A DNA stretch of 15,702 nt, taken from the NCBI GenBank assembly GCA_002314775.1, contig DCHE01000042.1, positions 405-16,106 on the forward strand, given 5' to 3'. Made by a program: the position numbers and the translations under genes. The notes beneath the pieces are model-generated. The model worked only from the letters and a program-made list of their open reading frames with translations, ran no database searches and was not told the origin of the DNA. This document shows positions 1 to 10,200 of the stretch, piece after piece; position 1 is the first letter of the stretch; each line of letters opens with the position of its first letter. This DNA is from Lachnospiraceae bacterium UBA1760. Lineage in GTDB: Bacteria > Bacillota > Clostridia > Lachnospirales > Lachnospiraceae.

Positions 1-96
1 CCAGCAATGCCAGGAATGACTCAGCAAACACCAAGTATGCCAGGAATGAACCAGCCAAGACCACAGATGTCACAGAACGCTAATCAGATGGGAATG
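1..96 (+). repeat. Met/Pro-rich 10-residue repeats in linker
   Basis: The 13-base string ATGCCAGGAATGA recurs at 7 and 37, giving two in-frame 30-base units that begin MPGM; a third, degenerate unit with MGM follows. It encodes a flexible linker ahead of the FHA domain, and the repeat probably continues upstream of the window. Confidence 0.7.
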
Positions 97-408
97 GAAA
101 GACCAGTTCCACACTTCGTTAGAAAGAAGACTAATGAGGAAATTATAGTTGCTTCAGACGAATTCAAGCTTGGACGTTCAAAGGCTCACGCTGATTACGC
201 ACTTGAGAACAATACAGCAATCAGCCGTGTTCACTGTATTGTAGTAAGAAAGAACGGCGTATCATATATTAAGGATAACAACTCTTCAAATGGTACATAT
301 GTAAATGGAAAGAAGCTTGCACCAGGCGAGGAAGTATTATTAAAGAATAAAACAGAGATTAAACTAGGTGACGAAGAGCTTGTCTTCTACCTCAGAAAGG
401 GTGAATAA
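1..408 (+). CDS. FHA-domain protein, C-terminal part (5' end outside window)
   Basis: The reading frame is open from base 1, so the gene very probably starts upstream and the ATG at base 7 is only an internal Met. The visible part is a Pro/Met/Gln-rich linker (bases 1-96), then one forkhead-associated domain of about 85 residues that reaches nearly to the stop. FHA hallmarks are present: GRS at 172-180, SRVH at 223-234 and NSSNGTYVNG at about 280-309. These loops bind phosphothreonine peptides, usually selected by the residue at +3. No membrane segment is visible, so the domain is probably cytoplasmic. It is followed after 2 bases by a PP2C phosphatase and then a Ser/Thr kinase, so it is the likely phospho-reader of this gene set. 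The missing N-terminus could hold another domain; in related bacteria long FHA proteins of this type carry one (recalled, not checked). The FHA call is secure; the partner is inferred. Confidence 0.9.
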   Translation, partial: PAMPGMTQQTPSMPGMNQPRPQMSQNANQMGMERPVPHFVRKKTNEEIIVASDEFKLGRSKAHADYALENNTAISRVHCIVVRKNGVSYIKDNNSSNGTYVNGKKLAPGEEVLLKNKTEIKLGDEELVFYLRKGE

Positions 409-410
409 AA

Positions 411-1181
411 ATGGAGTATTTAGCAACCTACAACACTGATGTAGGCATAAGAAAAAGTACAAACCAGGATTCCCTAGCAATTAGAATAATCGACACACCA
501 AATGGCAAAGCAGCATTTGCCATTGTGTGTGACGGAATGGGAGGTCTCTCAAAGGGAGAGCTTGCCAGCAAAGAAGTAATTCTTGCATTTTGCAGATGGT
601 TTGAGACAGACTTTGCCAACTCAGTTGTTAATAACACATTTTCAATAAGTCAGCTTAAGAAGCAGTGGAATGAGATAATTCAGTACCAGAATAAGCGACT
701 TGGAAATTATGGAAATCAGAATAATCTTATGCTTGGTACAACGGTATCGGCGATACTTATGTACCTCGATGATTATCATATAGTTCACGTTGGAGATAGT
801 CGAGTTTACGAGATGACAACCACATCAAAGCAGCTCACTTCAGATCAGACCTTCATTGCAAGAGAGATTGCAGCAGGAAGAATGACTCCAGAGCAGGCAA
901 AAACTGACCCAAGAAGAAGTGTACTTCTTCAGTGCGTTGGTGCATCGCCTGTTGTAGAGCCTGAGTTTGTTGATGGTAACGTGAAGAAAAATGCAGTTTA
1001 TATGCTTTGCTCAGATGGATTCAGACATCAGATATCTGACGAGGAGATGCTCGAGAAGATTGGACCTGGTGCTGCAACCTCTGAAGCAACATTAAAATAC
1101 GGCTGTGTATATCTGACAGAGCTTGTTAAGAACAGAAGAGAGTCAGATAACATAACTGTTGCAGTCGTAAAAACGAGTTAG
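411..1181 (+). CDS. PP2C-family protein Ser/Thr phosphatase
   Basis: A 256-residue single-domain PPM/PP2C phosphatase, the usual size for bacterial Stp/PrpC-type enzymes. It removes phosphate from Ser/Thr using two metal ions. Family motifs appear in order: RKSTNQDS with D20, VCDGMGG with D41, LGTT at 108-111, HVGDSR at 126-131, LTSDQ at 142-146, CSDGF with D202, and SDNIT with D246. The metal-binding aspartates are therefore all present and the enzyme should be active. There is no signal peptide or membrane segment, so it is cytosolic. It starts 2 bases after the FHA stop, and the purine run AGAAAGG near 394-400 inside that gene can serve as ribosome binding site; translational coupling is likely. 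The kinase gene follows after 12 bases. It is the probable eraser for that kinase. It is not in the usual rsgA-prkC-stp setting, so a second, housekeeping phosphatase probably exists elsewhere. Confidence 0.95.
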   Translation: MEYLATYNTDVGIRKSTNQDSLAIRIIDTPNGKAAFAIVCDGMGGLSKGELASKEVILAFCRWFETDFANSVVNNTFSISQLKKQWNEIIQYQNKRLGNYGNQNNLMLGTTVSAILMYLDDYHIVHVGDSRVYEMTTTSKQLTSDQTFIAREIAAGRMTPEQAKTDPRRSVLLQCVGASPVVEPEFVDGNVKKNAVYMLCSDGFRHQISDEEMLEKIGPGAATSEATLKYGCVYLTELVKNRRESDNITVAVVKTS

Positions 1182-1193
1182 TGGGGTAGACGT

Positions 1194-3344
1194 ATGACAA
1201 GAGAAGGAACCGTATTAGATGGAAAATACGAAATACTTAAGGAAATCGGCCGTGGTGGTATGTCAATCGTTTATCTTGCCAGAGATAACCGACTGAACAA
1301 ACAGTGGGCCGTAAAAGAGATTAAGAATGACGGTTCAAAAAATGCTGAGACACTTTTAAAGGGTCTTGAGCGAGAAGCTAATATTCTTAAGAATGTGGAT
1401 CATCCGGTACTTCCAAGAATTGTAGATATTATCAATAGAAAGGGAACCATTTACGTAGTAATGGACTTCGTAGAAGGTACAAACCTTTCAAATGTCTTGA
1501 AGGAAGAGGGTGCCCAGCCACAGGATCAGGTTATTGAATGGGGACGTCAGCTTGCATCAGCGCTTGACTACTTACATTCTATGAACCCACCTATTATCTA
1601 TAGAGATATGAAACCATCCAATGTAATGCTTAAGCCAGAGGGCGGAGTTAAGCTCATCGACTTCGGTACTGCAAAGGAATACACAGTTGAAAATAATGCT
1701 GATACAACAGCTCTTGGTACCAGAGGTTATGCGGCACCAGAGCAGTTCGGTGATGCACAGGGACGTGGACTTTACAATACAGATGCAAGAACAGATATCT
1801 ATAACTTAGGTGCTACTCTTTATCACATTGTAACCGGCAAGAACCCTTGTGAGCCACCTTATGAGATGAAGCCAATCAGACAGTGGAATCCAGCACTTTC
1901 AACCGGTCTTGAAAAGATTATATTAAAATGTACACAGGCTAATCCAAATGACAGATATCAGTCATGTTCAGAGCTTTTATATGCTCTCGACCATTATACT
2001 GAGCTTGATGATTCATTTAGAAAGGCTAACAAGAAGAAGATGTCACTCTTCGTGGCGTCTGCAGCACTTACAGTTGTATGTGCGATTACTTCCATTGTTG
2101 GATATGCCGGTGTTAAGAGAATTGCAAGGGAAAACTATACAGCCTATATCGAGGCAGGAAATGATGCAAAGGCAACAGGCAATTATACAAGCGCTGTAGA
2201 GAATTACAAGAAGGCCTTTGATTTGAATCCAAACGATGCTGATGGATACATCAAGTATATTGATACCTACATTGATGCAAAGCATAGCAATGATGATGAA
2301 ACTGTATCTGAGATAACTCTTGAGGATGGACTTAACACAGTAGCTAACAGAATCAAAAACGAGAGTGGAGATGTAAATAAGAACGACGAGGTATTATACA
2401 AGGTCGGACTCACCTACTTCACAGAGCTTGAGGATTATCAGGCAGCAACAAAGTACTTCAAGATGGTTGACAAGAATGATTCAACCTACGGTGAGCTTGC
2501 AGATTACTACTACAGTATCTCCTTCATCCTATCAAGTACAAATGTTAATGCCGGAGAGCTTATCGATAAGGTAAATGGATTTGCAAACTACATTGACACC
2601 AAAAAGTCAAATGAGGATGAAGAAAAATACATAAACTATGATGCACTCGGAAAGATTTACGCCTCATACATCACTACAGATGGAGTTGCAGAGCAGGCAG
2701 TTGTAGTAATGGAGAAGGCACTATCAAACCTCAACGAGGGACAATATTCGGGCGATAGAGCAAAAGAGTTTTACTATAACTATCATGATTACTTAGCAGT
2801 AATATATGAGAACCTTGGTAAGAAGAATAACAATAATGAATCCTACTATGTTCAGGCTATCAATTCCTGTGAGGAGGTTATTGGACAGATTACCGCCCTT
2901 GACGAGTTCACAGGCAAGGATAGTGTAAATCCTAATATCCAGGCGTATAATAAGGCATATGCAAACAAGGTTTGTAAGATCGCTGAGATATACGGAATCC
3001 TTAACAAGTATGATCAGGCAATCATTACATATAAGGATGCGGAGCAGACAATGGACAAGCAGTGTTCATATGCGAATAAGATTTATGCGAGTCATTTGAA
3101 TTACCTATATGAATACTTTGAGAGTAAAAATGCTGATCCGGCAGAATGGTCAACTGATGATAAGCTTGCAATCATCGCAGTTTACACAGAAGGACAGAAC
3201 GTAAAGGATATTTCGAATAACACTACATGGGTTAAGAGAAAGACTACTCTTGAAAAGCTTTCAAATGGTGAACTTAATAAGAAAGAAACGACTACAGCTC
3301 CTTCAACTGTAACTACTGAACAAGCAACACAGGAAGGAGAGTGA
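1194..3344 (+). CDS. Membrane Ser/Thr protein kinase with extracellular TPR-like region
   Basis: A 716-residue Hanks-type kinase. The N-terminal kinase domain (about 12-270) has the glycine loop IGRGGMS (18-24), the ATP lysine K41 in AVK, a helix-C glutamate near E61, the catalytic loop YRDMKPSN (136-143, with D138 and N143), DFG (156-158) and GTRGYAAPEQ (175-184). All catalytic residues are present, so it should be active. Tyr replaces the usual His of HRD, a variant I know from bacterial kinases of this kind. A membrane helix lies at about 284-306 after KKK, placing the kinase inside. The outside part (about 312-670) holds TPR-like helical repeats, clearest at 315-362, and ends in a Thr-rich tail (about 696-716). 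There are no PASTA domains, so it is not the muropeptide-sensing PrkC type. The ATG follows a weak GTGGGG site. The next gene begins at its stop codon. Confidence 0.95.
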   Translation: MTREGTVLDGKYEILKEIGRGGMSIVYLARDNRLNKQWAVKEIKNDGSKNAETLLKGLEREANILKNVDHPVLPRIVDIINRKGTIYVVMDFVEGTNLSNVLKEEGAQPQDQVIEWGRQLASALDYLHSMNPPIIYRDMKPSNVMLKPEGGVKLIDFGTAKEYTVENNADTTALGTRGYAAPEQFGDAQGRGLYNTDARTDIYNLGATLYHIVTGKNPCEPPYEMKPIRQWNPALSTGLEKIILKCTQANPNDRYQSCSELLYALDHYTELDDSFRKANKKKMSLFVASAALTVVCAITSIVGYAGVKRIARENYTAYIEAGNDAKATGNYTSAVENYKKAFDLNPNDADGYIKYIDTYIDAKHSNDDETVSEITLEDGLNTVANRIKNESGDVNKNDEVLYKVGLTYFTELEDYQAATKYFKMVDKNDSTYGELADYYYSISFILSSTNVNAGELIDKVNGFANYIDTKKSNEDEEKYINYDALGKIYASYITTDGVAEQAVVVMEKALSNLNEGQYSGDRAKEFYYNYHDYLAVIYENLGKKNNNNESYYVQAINSCEEVIGQITALDEFTGKDSVNPNIQAYNKAYANKVCKIAEIYGILNKYDQAIITYKDAEQTMDKQCSYANKIYASHLNYLYEYFESKNADPAEWSTDDKLAIIAVYTEGQNVKDISNNTTWVKRKTTLEKLSNGELNKKETTTAPSTVTTEQATQEGE
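3331..3340 (+). promoter_or_regulatory. RBS deciding the start at 3350
   Basis: AGGAAGGAGA lies inside the end of the kinase gene. It sits 9 bases before the ATG at 3350, a normal spacing, but directly abuts the alternative GTG at 3341, which is too close. This favours the ATG. Confidence 0.7.
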
Positions 3345-3349
3345 TAGAT

Positions 3350-4210
3350 ATGTATAGTGGATTATTTTATGGCGGTCTGATACTTTCAATCATTTTCCTT
3401 ATTACATCGATAGTACTTTTCTTTGTACTGAAGATACCTAAGGTGTTTGGTGATTTGACAGGTAGAACCCAGAAGAAGGCAATTGAAGATATTCAGAAAT
3501 CTGGTTATGAACAGAAATCAAAGAAGGAAGCTATTCATGATCAGACAAGCAGAATTACAGTAAGAGATGCACAGAGTGATACAAGTACACTCAATGCAGA
3601 GAAAAAAGCTAAAAAGGAAAGAATTCCTACAAGAATGTTCGAGGATTCAACAGAGGTGCTTGGCTTTGAGAATTATGGTAAGCAGGATGTAGATTCGACA
3701 GAGGTTCTTGGAACAGGTGAGGATAGTACAGATGTACTTCACTCAGATGGAAGAGATTATGGTGATACAAGCTATAATCAGAGCCAGAATGTTCAGGATG
3801 GAGAAGCAACAGATGTACTTTCTCAGGAAGAGTACGAAGGCGACTTTGGAACAACAGATGTTCTTACATCTGGTGACTCAGATGATGATTATGGAACGAC
3901 AGATGTTCTCACATCCGATAACGTGGATGATGATTACGGAACAACAGATGTTCTTACTTCACCAGCTGCAGAAGAAGAAGCGGAGACAGCAGTACTTACA
4001 AGTAATGATGGTTCGGATGAGGCTGAGACAGCAGTGCTTACTAGCGATGAACCAGTTGTAAATCAGAGAAGCGATGTGTACGGAAGTGGCAACGAGGAAG
4101 AAACAGCAGTGTTGAGAGCGCCACAGGAAACACCTGGAAGTACAGGTGCTTTACGTAAGATCGTTGAGATATACAGTGTAACAGAGATTCACACTACCGA
4201 ATCATTATAA
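3350..4210 (+). CDS. Membrane-anchored protein with repeated Thr-x-Val-Leu motifs
   Basis: I do not recognise this 286-residue protein as a named family. One membrane helix lies near the N-terminus (about 4-27), followed by a basic, Lys-rich stretch (about 28-95), which suggests a cytoplasmic tail by the positive-inside rule. The rest is acidic and low-complexity. It carries ten T-[E/D/A]-V-L motifs, with threonines at 101, 117, 127, 154, 169, 184, 199, 213, 227 and 252. Most have an acidic residue within two or three positions upstream. The extreme C-terminus (about 265-286) is less repetitive and may form a strand. The tail resembles a substrate of the neighbouring kinase and a multivalent ligand for the FHA protein: many FHA domains choose the residue at +3, which is Leu in every copy. 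An in-frame GTG at 3341 would overlap the kinase stop by 4 bases and add three residues; ribosome-binding spacing favours 3350. The function is inferred. Confidence 0.85.
   Translation: MYSGLFYGGLILSIIFLITSIVLFFVLKIPKVFGDLTGRTQKKAIEDIQKSGYEQKSKKEAIHDQTSRITVRDAQSDTSTLNAEKKAKKERIPTRMFEDSTEVLGFENYGKQDVDSTEVLGTGEDSTDVLHSDGRDYGDTSYNQSQNVQDGEATDVLSQEEYEGDFGTTDVLTSGDSDDDYGTTDVLTSDNVDDDYGTTDVLTSPAAEEEAETAVLTSNDGSDEAETAVLTSDEPVVNQRSDVYGSGNEEETAVLRAPQETPGSTGALRKIVEIYSVTEIHTTESL
3650..4114 (+). repeat. Ten T-x-V-L motif copies, partly tandem repeats
   Basis: Ten T-[E/D/A]-V-L motifs run from 3650 to 4114. The middle is a 45-base tandem repeat (units at 3848-3892 and 3893-3937, part of a third from 3938) coding GTTDVLTS plus an acidic spacer ending DDDY. 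Two 42-base units follow at 3977-4018 and 4019-4060, coding EAETAVLTS. The outer copies are irregularly spaced and diverged, but the T-x-V-L core stays intact, which points to selection on the motif rather than mere recent duplication. Confidence 0.9.
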
Positions 4211-4215
4211 GGAGG
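4209..4215 (+). promoter_or_regulatory. Strong RBS of the giant surface protein gene
   Basis: AAGGAGG overlaps the last two bases of the preceding stop codon TAA and lies 9 bases before the ATG at 4225. It is a near-ideal Shine-Dalgarno sequence that ties translation of the two genes closely together. Confidence 0.85.
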
Positions 4216-4224
4216 CGGAAGAAA

Positions 4225-7200
4225 ATGATAAAATATCTGAAAGGAAAAAAGCAGTTTACTAAGATAGTTGCTTTCTTCATGGCAGTCGTCATGGTTGTGA
4301 GCGTTCTCTATGTTAGTAATAGCAAGTCCGAGGTAAAGGCAGAGGGCGAAACCGGTACTATTTGCTTTTGCGAAATGAGTACTTACGATTTTGACTCTTC
4401 TCTTGGTAAAGCAATTATGAATAATGGTTATAGTGTTTTTGGTGCATTCGTACCACAGATTGTATTAAAGGTTCCGGATGCCAGTTTATATTATAGTGCT
4501 GGTACAAGAAACAATTATACCCTTACGATACCAGATGAAGAATTAGTAAATCATGAATTTAAGATTAAGATAAGCAATAATGCTAACCCTAATCAAGTAT
4601 ACAATGGAGGTGATACATATCTCAGTTCAAAGCTTGAGTGTAATACTGATTATTACGTATTTATTTATGAATTAGAAAGTGATGGCATATGGAATGTGAC
4701 AGACCTCCATGTTTATGCAGAAGATTTTAATTATACCCCAAATCTTACCTATGACAATGTAAATAATAAGGCTACAGCAAACAAATACACTGATCAGTAC
4801 AATAATAAGAACGCAAAAATCAGATACATAGTTGACCAGAACGAAACAGCAACCTTTGATGATTCTTGGTCATGGGGTGAAGTTGGAAAGGAATTAAGCT
4901 TAGCAGGCTCTGGAATTGAGACCGGAAGTGATGGAACCTACTACTTACATGCAGTTTATTACCTTCAGTCTGGTTCTGATGTCTATGTCAGTGATGTAAA
5001 AACATCTGCTCCTTGTGTTAAGAATACTAAGACAGCAGTAATGAAAGGTGGAACAACCATTACAGTTAACGGCGGGGTTTCGGATGTAGCATTACAAGCA
5101 GCAGCTGATGCCAATTACTTTAGTAATGGAAATCCTGATAAATTTGACTTAGATTTAACAGATAAAACATTCAATTGGTATGATGATATTTATATTAATT
5201 TTGTGACTGAACAAGCTGCAAATGAGCTTGTGATTGTGCCAAACAGAGTAAGTGACACTAATAGTGTCTGGATAACTTATAATGGCTCAAGCTCAAATGG
5301 AAAAACTGGTCTAACCGAAACATACAGCTTCTATGTTGGAAGTGATGCTTCAGATAAACATGCAGATTGCGGTCCAGTTACAAATGTTGTTGTTAAGTAT
5401 AATTATACGGATACAAAGCCTTCCGTAACAGGTGTTAAGATTGATGGTACACAGTATGGAGGCAATGCGCCATTTAGTGGAACTGAATATTACACTGATA
5501 AGGACTCAGTTACCTTTGATGTAGCTGTTAAAAATCCTTCAGCAGATAGAAGACCAATAATCGATGTGTGTTCAGAAGATGGCACACACAAAAAAGAGCA
5601 TCTTGATTTAGTAGAAGGTCAGACGGAATATACATTCAGCAGTATGACCTACGATTTAAAGGAAGGAATTAATAAAATCACAGTAAAAGCCTTGAATACT
5701 AAAAGTACTGATGACGATGATGAAGAGGTGTTATATTCAGATTCGTATCAGTTTATTGTAATTAAGGATACAACAGCACCAACTATTGAATTTGGTGAAT
5801 ATAATTCGCAGAAGCCATCTGGTGGTTATAAGGATTACGATACCACTGACCAGGTATTCACCAGTTACCTTGATTTAAAGTATACTATTAATGCAAGTGA
5901 CAATGTGACGGTAGATAAAACGTATATGTATTCTTCAGAAAGTCAGCTGACTAATGCTGAGCTTGATGGAAAAACATTTACTGAATTCCCATTCTTCTCT
6001 GGAGAAATTACAAGATATAAAGATTCAAGTTATGCGGGAAAGAAATTTTACGATTATTTTTATGTGACAGATGAAGTAGGAAACAAAAGCGATTATTTAG
6101 AGATCCCTATAGAGTATTACGGTGATGAAATCGAAATTAGCAATGTAAAGATTGCTGATGTAGCTCAGGATAAGCACGTATCAACAAGTGGCAGTAATAT
6201 TATTACCTTTGATGTAACTGCAGCAGAGGGCGTAGAAGAAGCTTTAGTTAATATTGATTCCTTGTCTAGTAAGGCTACTCTTGTTGAGCAAAATGGCAAT
6301 GTATATTCATATCAATATGAATTTACAACTACTGAATCACATAGCTTTACTATTAATGTTGAAGCAAAAAACAAAAATGGCGTTACAGATAATAAGGATG
6401 TTACCGTTTTAGTTGTGGATTTGGACGATCCAGAGATTGGAGTAAGCGGCATTAATGCAAATGGTTCAGATGTTGCCGTTGATTCGTTCGATTATTCAAA
6501 GTGGTACGAAGAGCTTATAATTAGATTTGTTGCTAGTGACAAAAGAGATACAATAGATTCAGAAAACTTTGGTGTAAAGACGGTTACAGTAACCCAGACA
6601 AACTCAGATGGTACTACAGGACCAGTTGAGGTTACAAAGAATGGTTCATACTATAATGTTACAGTAAATGGTTCAACTGACAAAACAGGTACATTAATTG
6701 AAGTTGAAGCCGAGGATAAGGCTGGAAGAAAGTCTACAAAGTACAGCAAGACCTTCTATGTTGATGAAAGTGCACCAGTTATTGACAGCTTCGACCTCTT
6801 TGCTCATGGACCAGAGGAGTTCCGTTCTGACGGACATATATTTGATAAGGACGAAGACCCTTCATACATATTTAAGGTAAAAGACAATATTGAGGTTGCT
6901 AAGGTTGAAATATCAGGAGGAGCTTCAGGTGACACACCATCAGTTATTTACTCAAAGAGCTCGTCAGATGTTGCTTTTGGTACTGAGTATACTACTGGAG
7001 ATGACTTTGCTAAGCCAGATAACACAGAAGAAACATACTCATACACCTTAACAGTAACTGATATTGCAGGTCGTACAGCTACAAAGACAATTACCTATGG
7101 TATTGATACTGTAGCTCCAACGATTGAAATTACAGGCTACGACATCGGTGAGGGCAAGGTTGCAGGAGCACCAAGTGATGAAATCATTGCTGCTTGGCAG

Positions 7201-10200
7201 AAGAACTTTAAGCTTTATGTAAAAATCACAGATGCCAACATTGATTTGATTAAAGTAAGTGAAGATGGTTCAGATGAATATCTTGAATTAGATGATTACA
7301 ACGCAAAATTAGTTGATGGAGAATACGTAGTTGATATTTCAGAGACAAAATCAAACGTTGATACTCTAGACGAAACCGTTAAGACAGATTTTGGGATAAC
7401 AGTATATGATTTGGCTAAAAATGAGGCTAGCTATAGCAAGTCCTTCCATGTAGATAAGACTGCACCAGAGGTTGTAAGCTATCAGGTTGATGGAAGAGAT
7501 ATTTCAGAGCTTCCAGCAGATACATTCCTTAGTGGAGATCCAGAGATTACAATAATAATCGAGGACAACATAGCAGTAGCAAGCTACACCAATACAATAG
7601 CCCAAGATGGTGCTAATACTACATTAAGTGATACTCCTGATTGTAAGAGGGTTGAGATAATCAAGACATTATCATCTCTCACATTAGTAGAAAAGCCTGA
7701 TGACGGATTATATGAGTTCACTCTTGATGGAATAAAGGATAAGGCTGGCAACAGTTTAGCTGCTTTATCAGGCAAATTTACACTTGATAACTCAGTACCA
7801 ACAATTAAGGAGACAAAGTATGAGTCCAATATAACAAATGACTCAGCACCTATCCCAGACGTATGGTACAAGAATCTTTCTGTAACCTACAAGGTGTCAG
7901 ATGGTACAGGTTCAGGAGTTAACGAAGTAAAATGCAAGGTTGGTAATAACGAAGAGGAGCAAAAGGTACTTGATTCTTCAGAAGAATTCACAGTACAGGT
8001 TGCAGAATCAGAATCTGTAGCAGGAACAGCAGTGAGAGTTACTGGTGTTGATAAGCTTAATAATAATAGTACAGAGACCTTCACATATAAGGTTGATTCA
8101 ACCGTACCTGTGACTAATGAATTTACAGTAGATGGACACGCAAGTGAAACTACAAGTACTTCAACAATATTATCAGGAAATCCTACACTTGCTATTAACA
8201 TTACAGATAATATCGGGGTAGCAAAGGCTGAGTTTGAGATAACAAGTCCAGACTCTACAACCACAACCTACGAGATTAAGGACAGAACAGACGCTACAAT
8301 GGAAGAGTCCTTCTCATTAAAGACAGCACTTGCACTTGGCGAGAGCGATGCTTTAGCAGACGGTGTTTACACTGTTAAGCTTATCGGCTATGATCTTGCA
8401 GGAAATGCTACAGAGGAGAAGTCAGCAACCTTCACAGTAGATAACACAAGACCTACTATCACAGTAAAGGCATACAGATCAAATGTTAAGAATGATAGCG
8501 GTGCTCCAGTAGATGGTACCTGGTATCATTCACTTGAGGTAGATTACGAGATAACTGATAATTCAGGAATTTCAAAGATTAAGGTTGTTAACGGTACAGA
8601 GGAGAAGGAATACGCAGGAGCAGATTTAGTTGATAATGTTCTTACACTTTCAATTAATCCTTCAGAGACAATCTCAGGAACAAATGTTAGCATCATAGCT
8701 TACGATAACTCAGATCCAGCAGTTGAGTCTGAGGAGGCAGTATTTACATATTATGTAGACCCAACAGATCCTACAAGACTTGACTTCACAGTAGATGGAA
8801 AGCCAGCTGCTGAGGTAGATGGCAAGGCAATCGGATCAAACAATCTTGACCCAGTAATTGGATTTAAGATTACTGATAATATCAAGGTAGCAACCTACAG
8901 GGTTGATGTAACCTATAAGACTACATATGTTGCAGGAAGTGATATACCTTGCACAGGTGAGGTTGACTACGCAAAGAAGCTTTCTGAAATCTACTCAGGA
9001 GCTCCTGATGGAACCTACAGAATTGACGTATATGCACAGGATTTAGCTGGAAACAATGTTGAGACAACAAGTGTAACATTTACTCTTGATAACACAGCTC
9101 CAGAGACATATTCAGTAGTATTAAACGGAGAGACAGTTGCAATCGCAGATATTGCTACAAGAGAGGCAGCAAGCTATGCATACAAGACTCTTACATTTAA
9201 GGCAAATGCTTCAGATGGTTCTGACTCAGCTGGTGTTGCTTCATACAAGGTTGAGCAGTATGTATATAAGAATGGCGCATGGACACTTGCAAAGACAGAT
9301 AACTGTGGTACAGATTGTGACACAATTAATATTGAGCAGTCACTTACAGAGAGCGGAACAAAGGTTGTTGTCACAACAACAGACGGAGTATCAAACGCTG
9401 AGACAAAGACATATTATTTCTTAGTAGATAATGTTCTTCCAGTTCCAGAAATCACTGTTAAGGATAGCGCATTCTCTAAGACTAAGGAATCCTTCCTTAA
9501 GGGCGATCCAACAATCGTTTCTAAGGATAGCGATAACATCAAGGTTAATAAGAGAAAGATGACTATCGAGATGCCATTTGAGAAAGATGGTTCAAACATA
9601 GTTGAGCTTACAACAGGCTACATCGGAGAGGTAAATCTGAGCAAGCTTATCGGAACTACTCCAAAGGATGGAACCTACACAATTACAATTTACGCTGAGG
9701 ACAGAAGCGAGAACAGCGCAGAGGATTCAGTAACATTTGTACTTGATAACACACCACCTGTTAACGATATGAAGATTACAACAGCAAAGCCAAAGAAGTA
9801 TGACAGATTCAATTTCAAGTCATATGATGGAACTGTTTATGGTACATATTATGACTCAAATGTTGTACTTTATGTTGAGTGTGCAGATACAAACGTTGAC
9901 AAGATTACAGTAACAGACAATGGTGAGAAATCATCCTTCACAGCTACTGAGGGTGTAAACTCAAAGGGCATTAAGACAAAGAATGGTAATGTAACAATCA
10001 CATCAGAGGGAACACACAAGGTTGTTATCGAGTCAGTTGATAAGGCTGGAAACATCGGTGCTTCAAGAACACTCGAGTTTGTAATCGATAGAATTAGTCC
10101 AGTTGTAACACTTGGATTAAACGGTGGTTCACCTGAGGGAGAGCATTACTTAAATACAAATGCAAACGTATCAGTTTCAGTAACTGAGGTTAACAAGGAT

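Noticed and set aside
3341..3349. GTG at 3341 as the start of the motif-tail gene
   Set aside because: A GTGA overlap with the kinase stop is common in operons, but the purine-rich ribosome binding site ends directly before it; the ATG at 3350 has proper spacing. The difference is three residues.
3848..4060. Regular repeats taken as a CRISPR array
   Set aside because: The repeats are in frame, coding, directly adjacent without unique spacers of constant length, and diverge at third codon positions.
3708..4061. 117-codon open frame inside the motif-tail gene, rich in Met, Gln and Arg
   Set aside because: It is a frame-shifted reading of the tandem repeat; the composition is an artefact of repeated codons and the real frame has a clear membrane helix and ribosome binding site.
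7887..8264. 125-codon open frame on the minus strand
   Set aside because: It lies wholly within the giant Ig gene, has no ribosome binding site that I can see, and its Ser/Val/Thr-rich product mirrors the codons of the + strand. The other minus-strand frames in this gene are alike.
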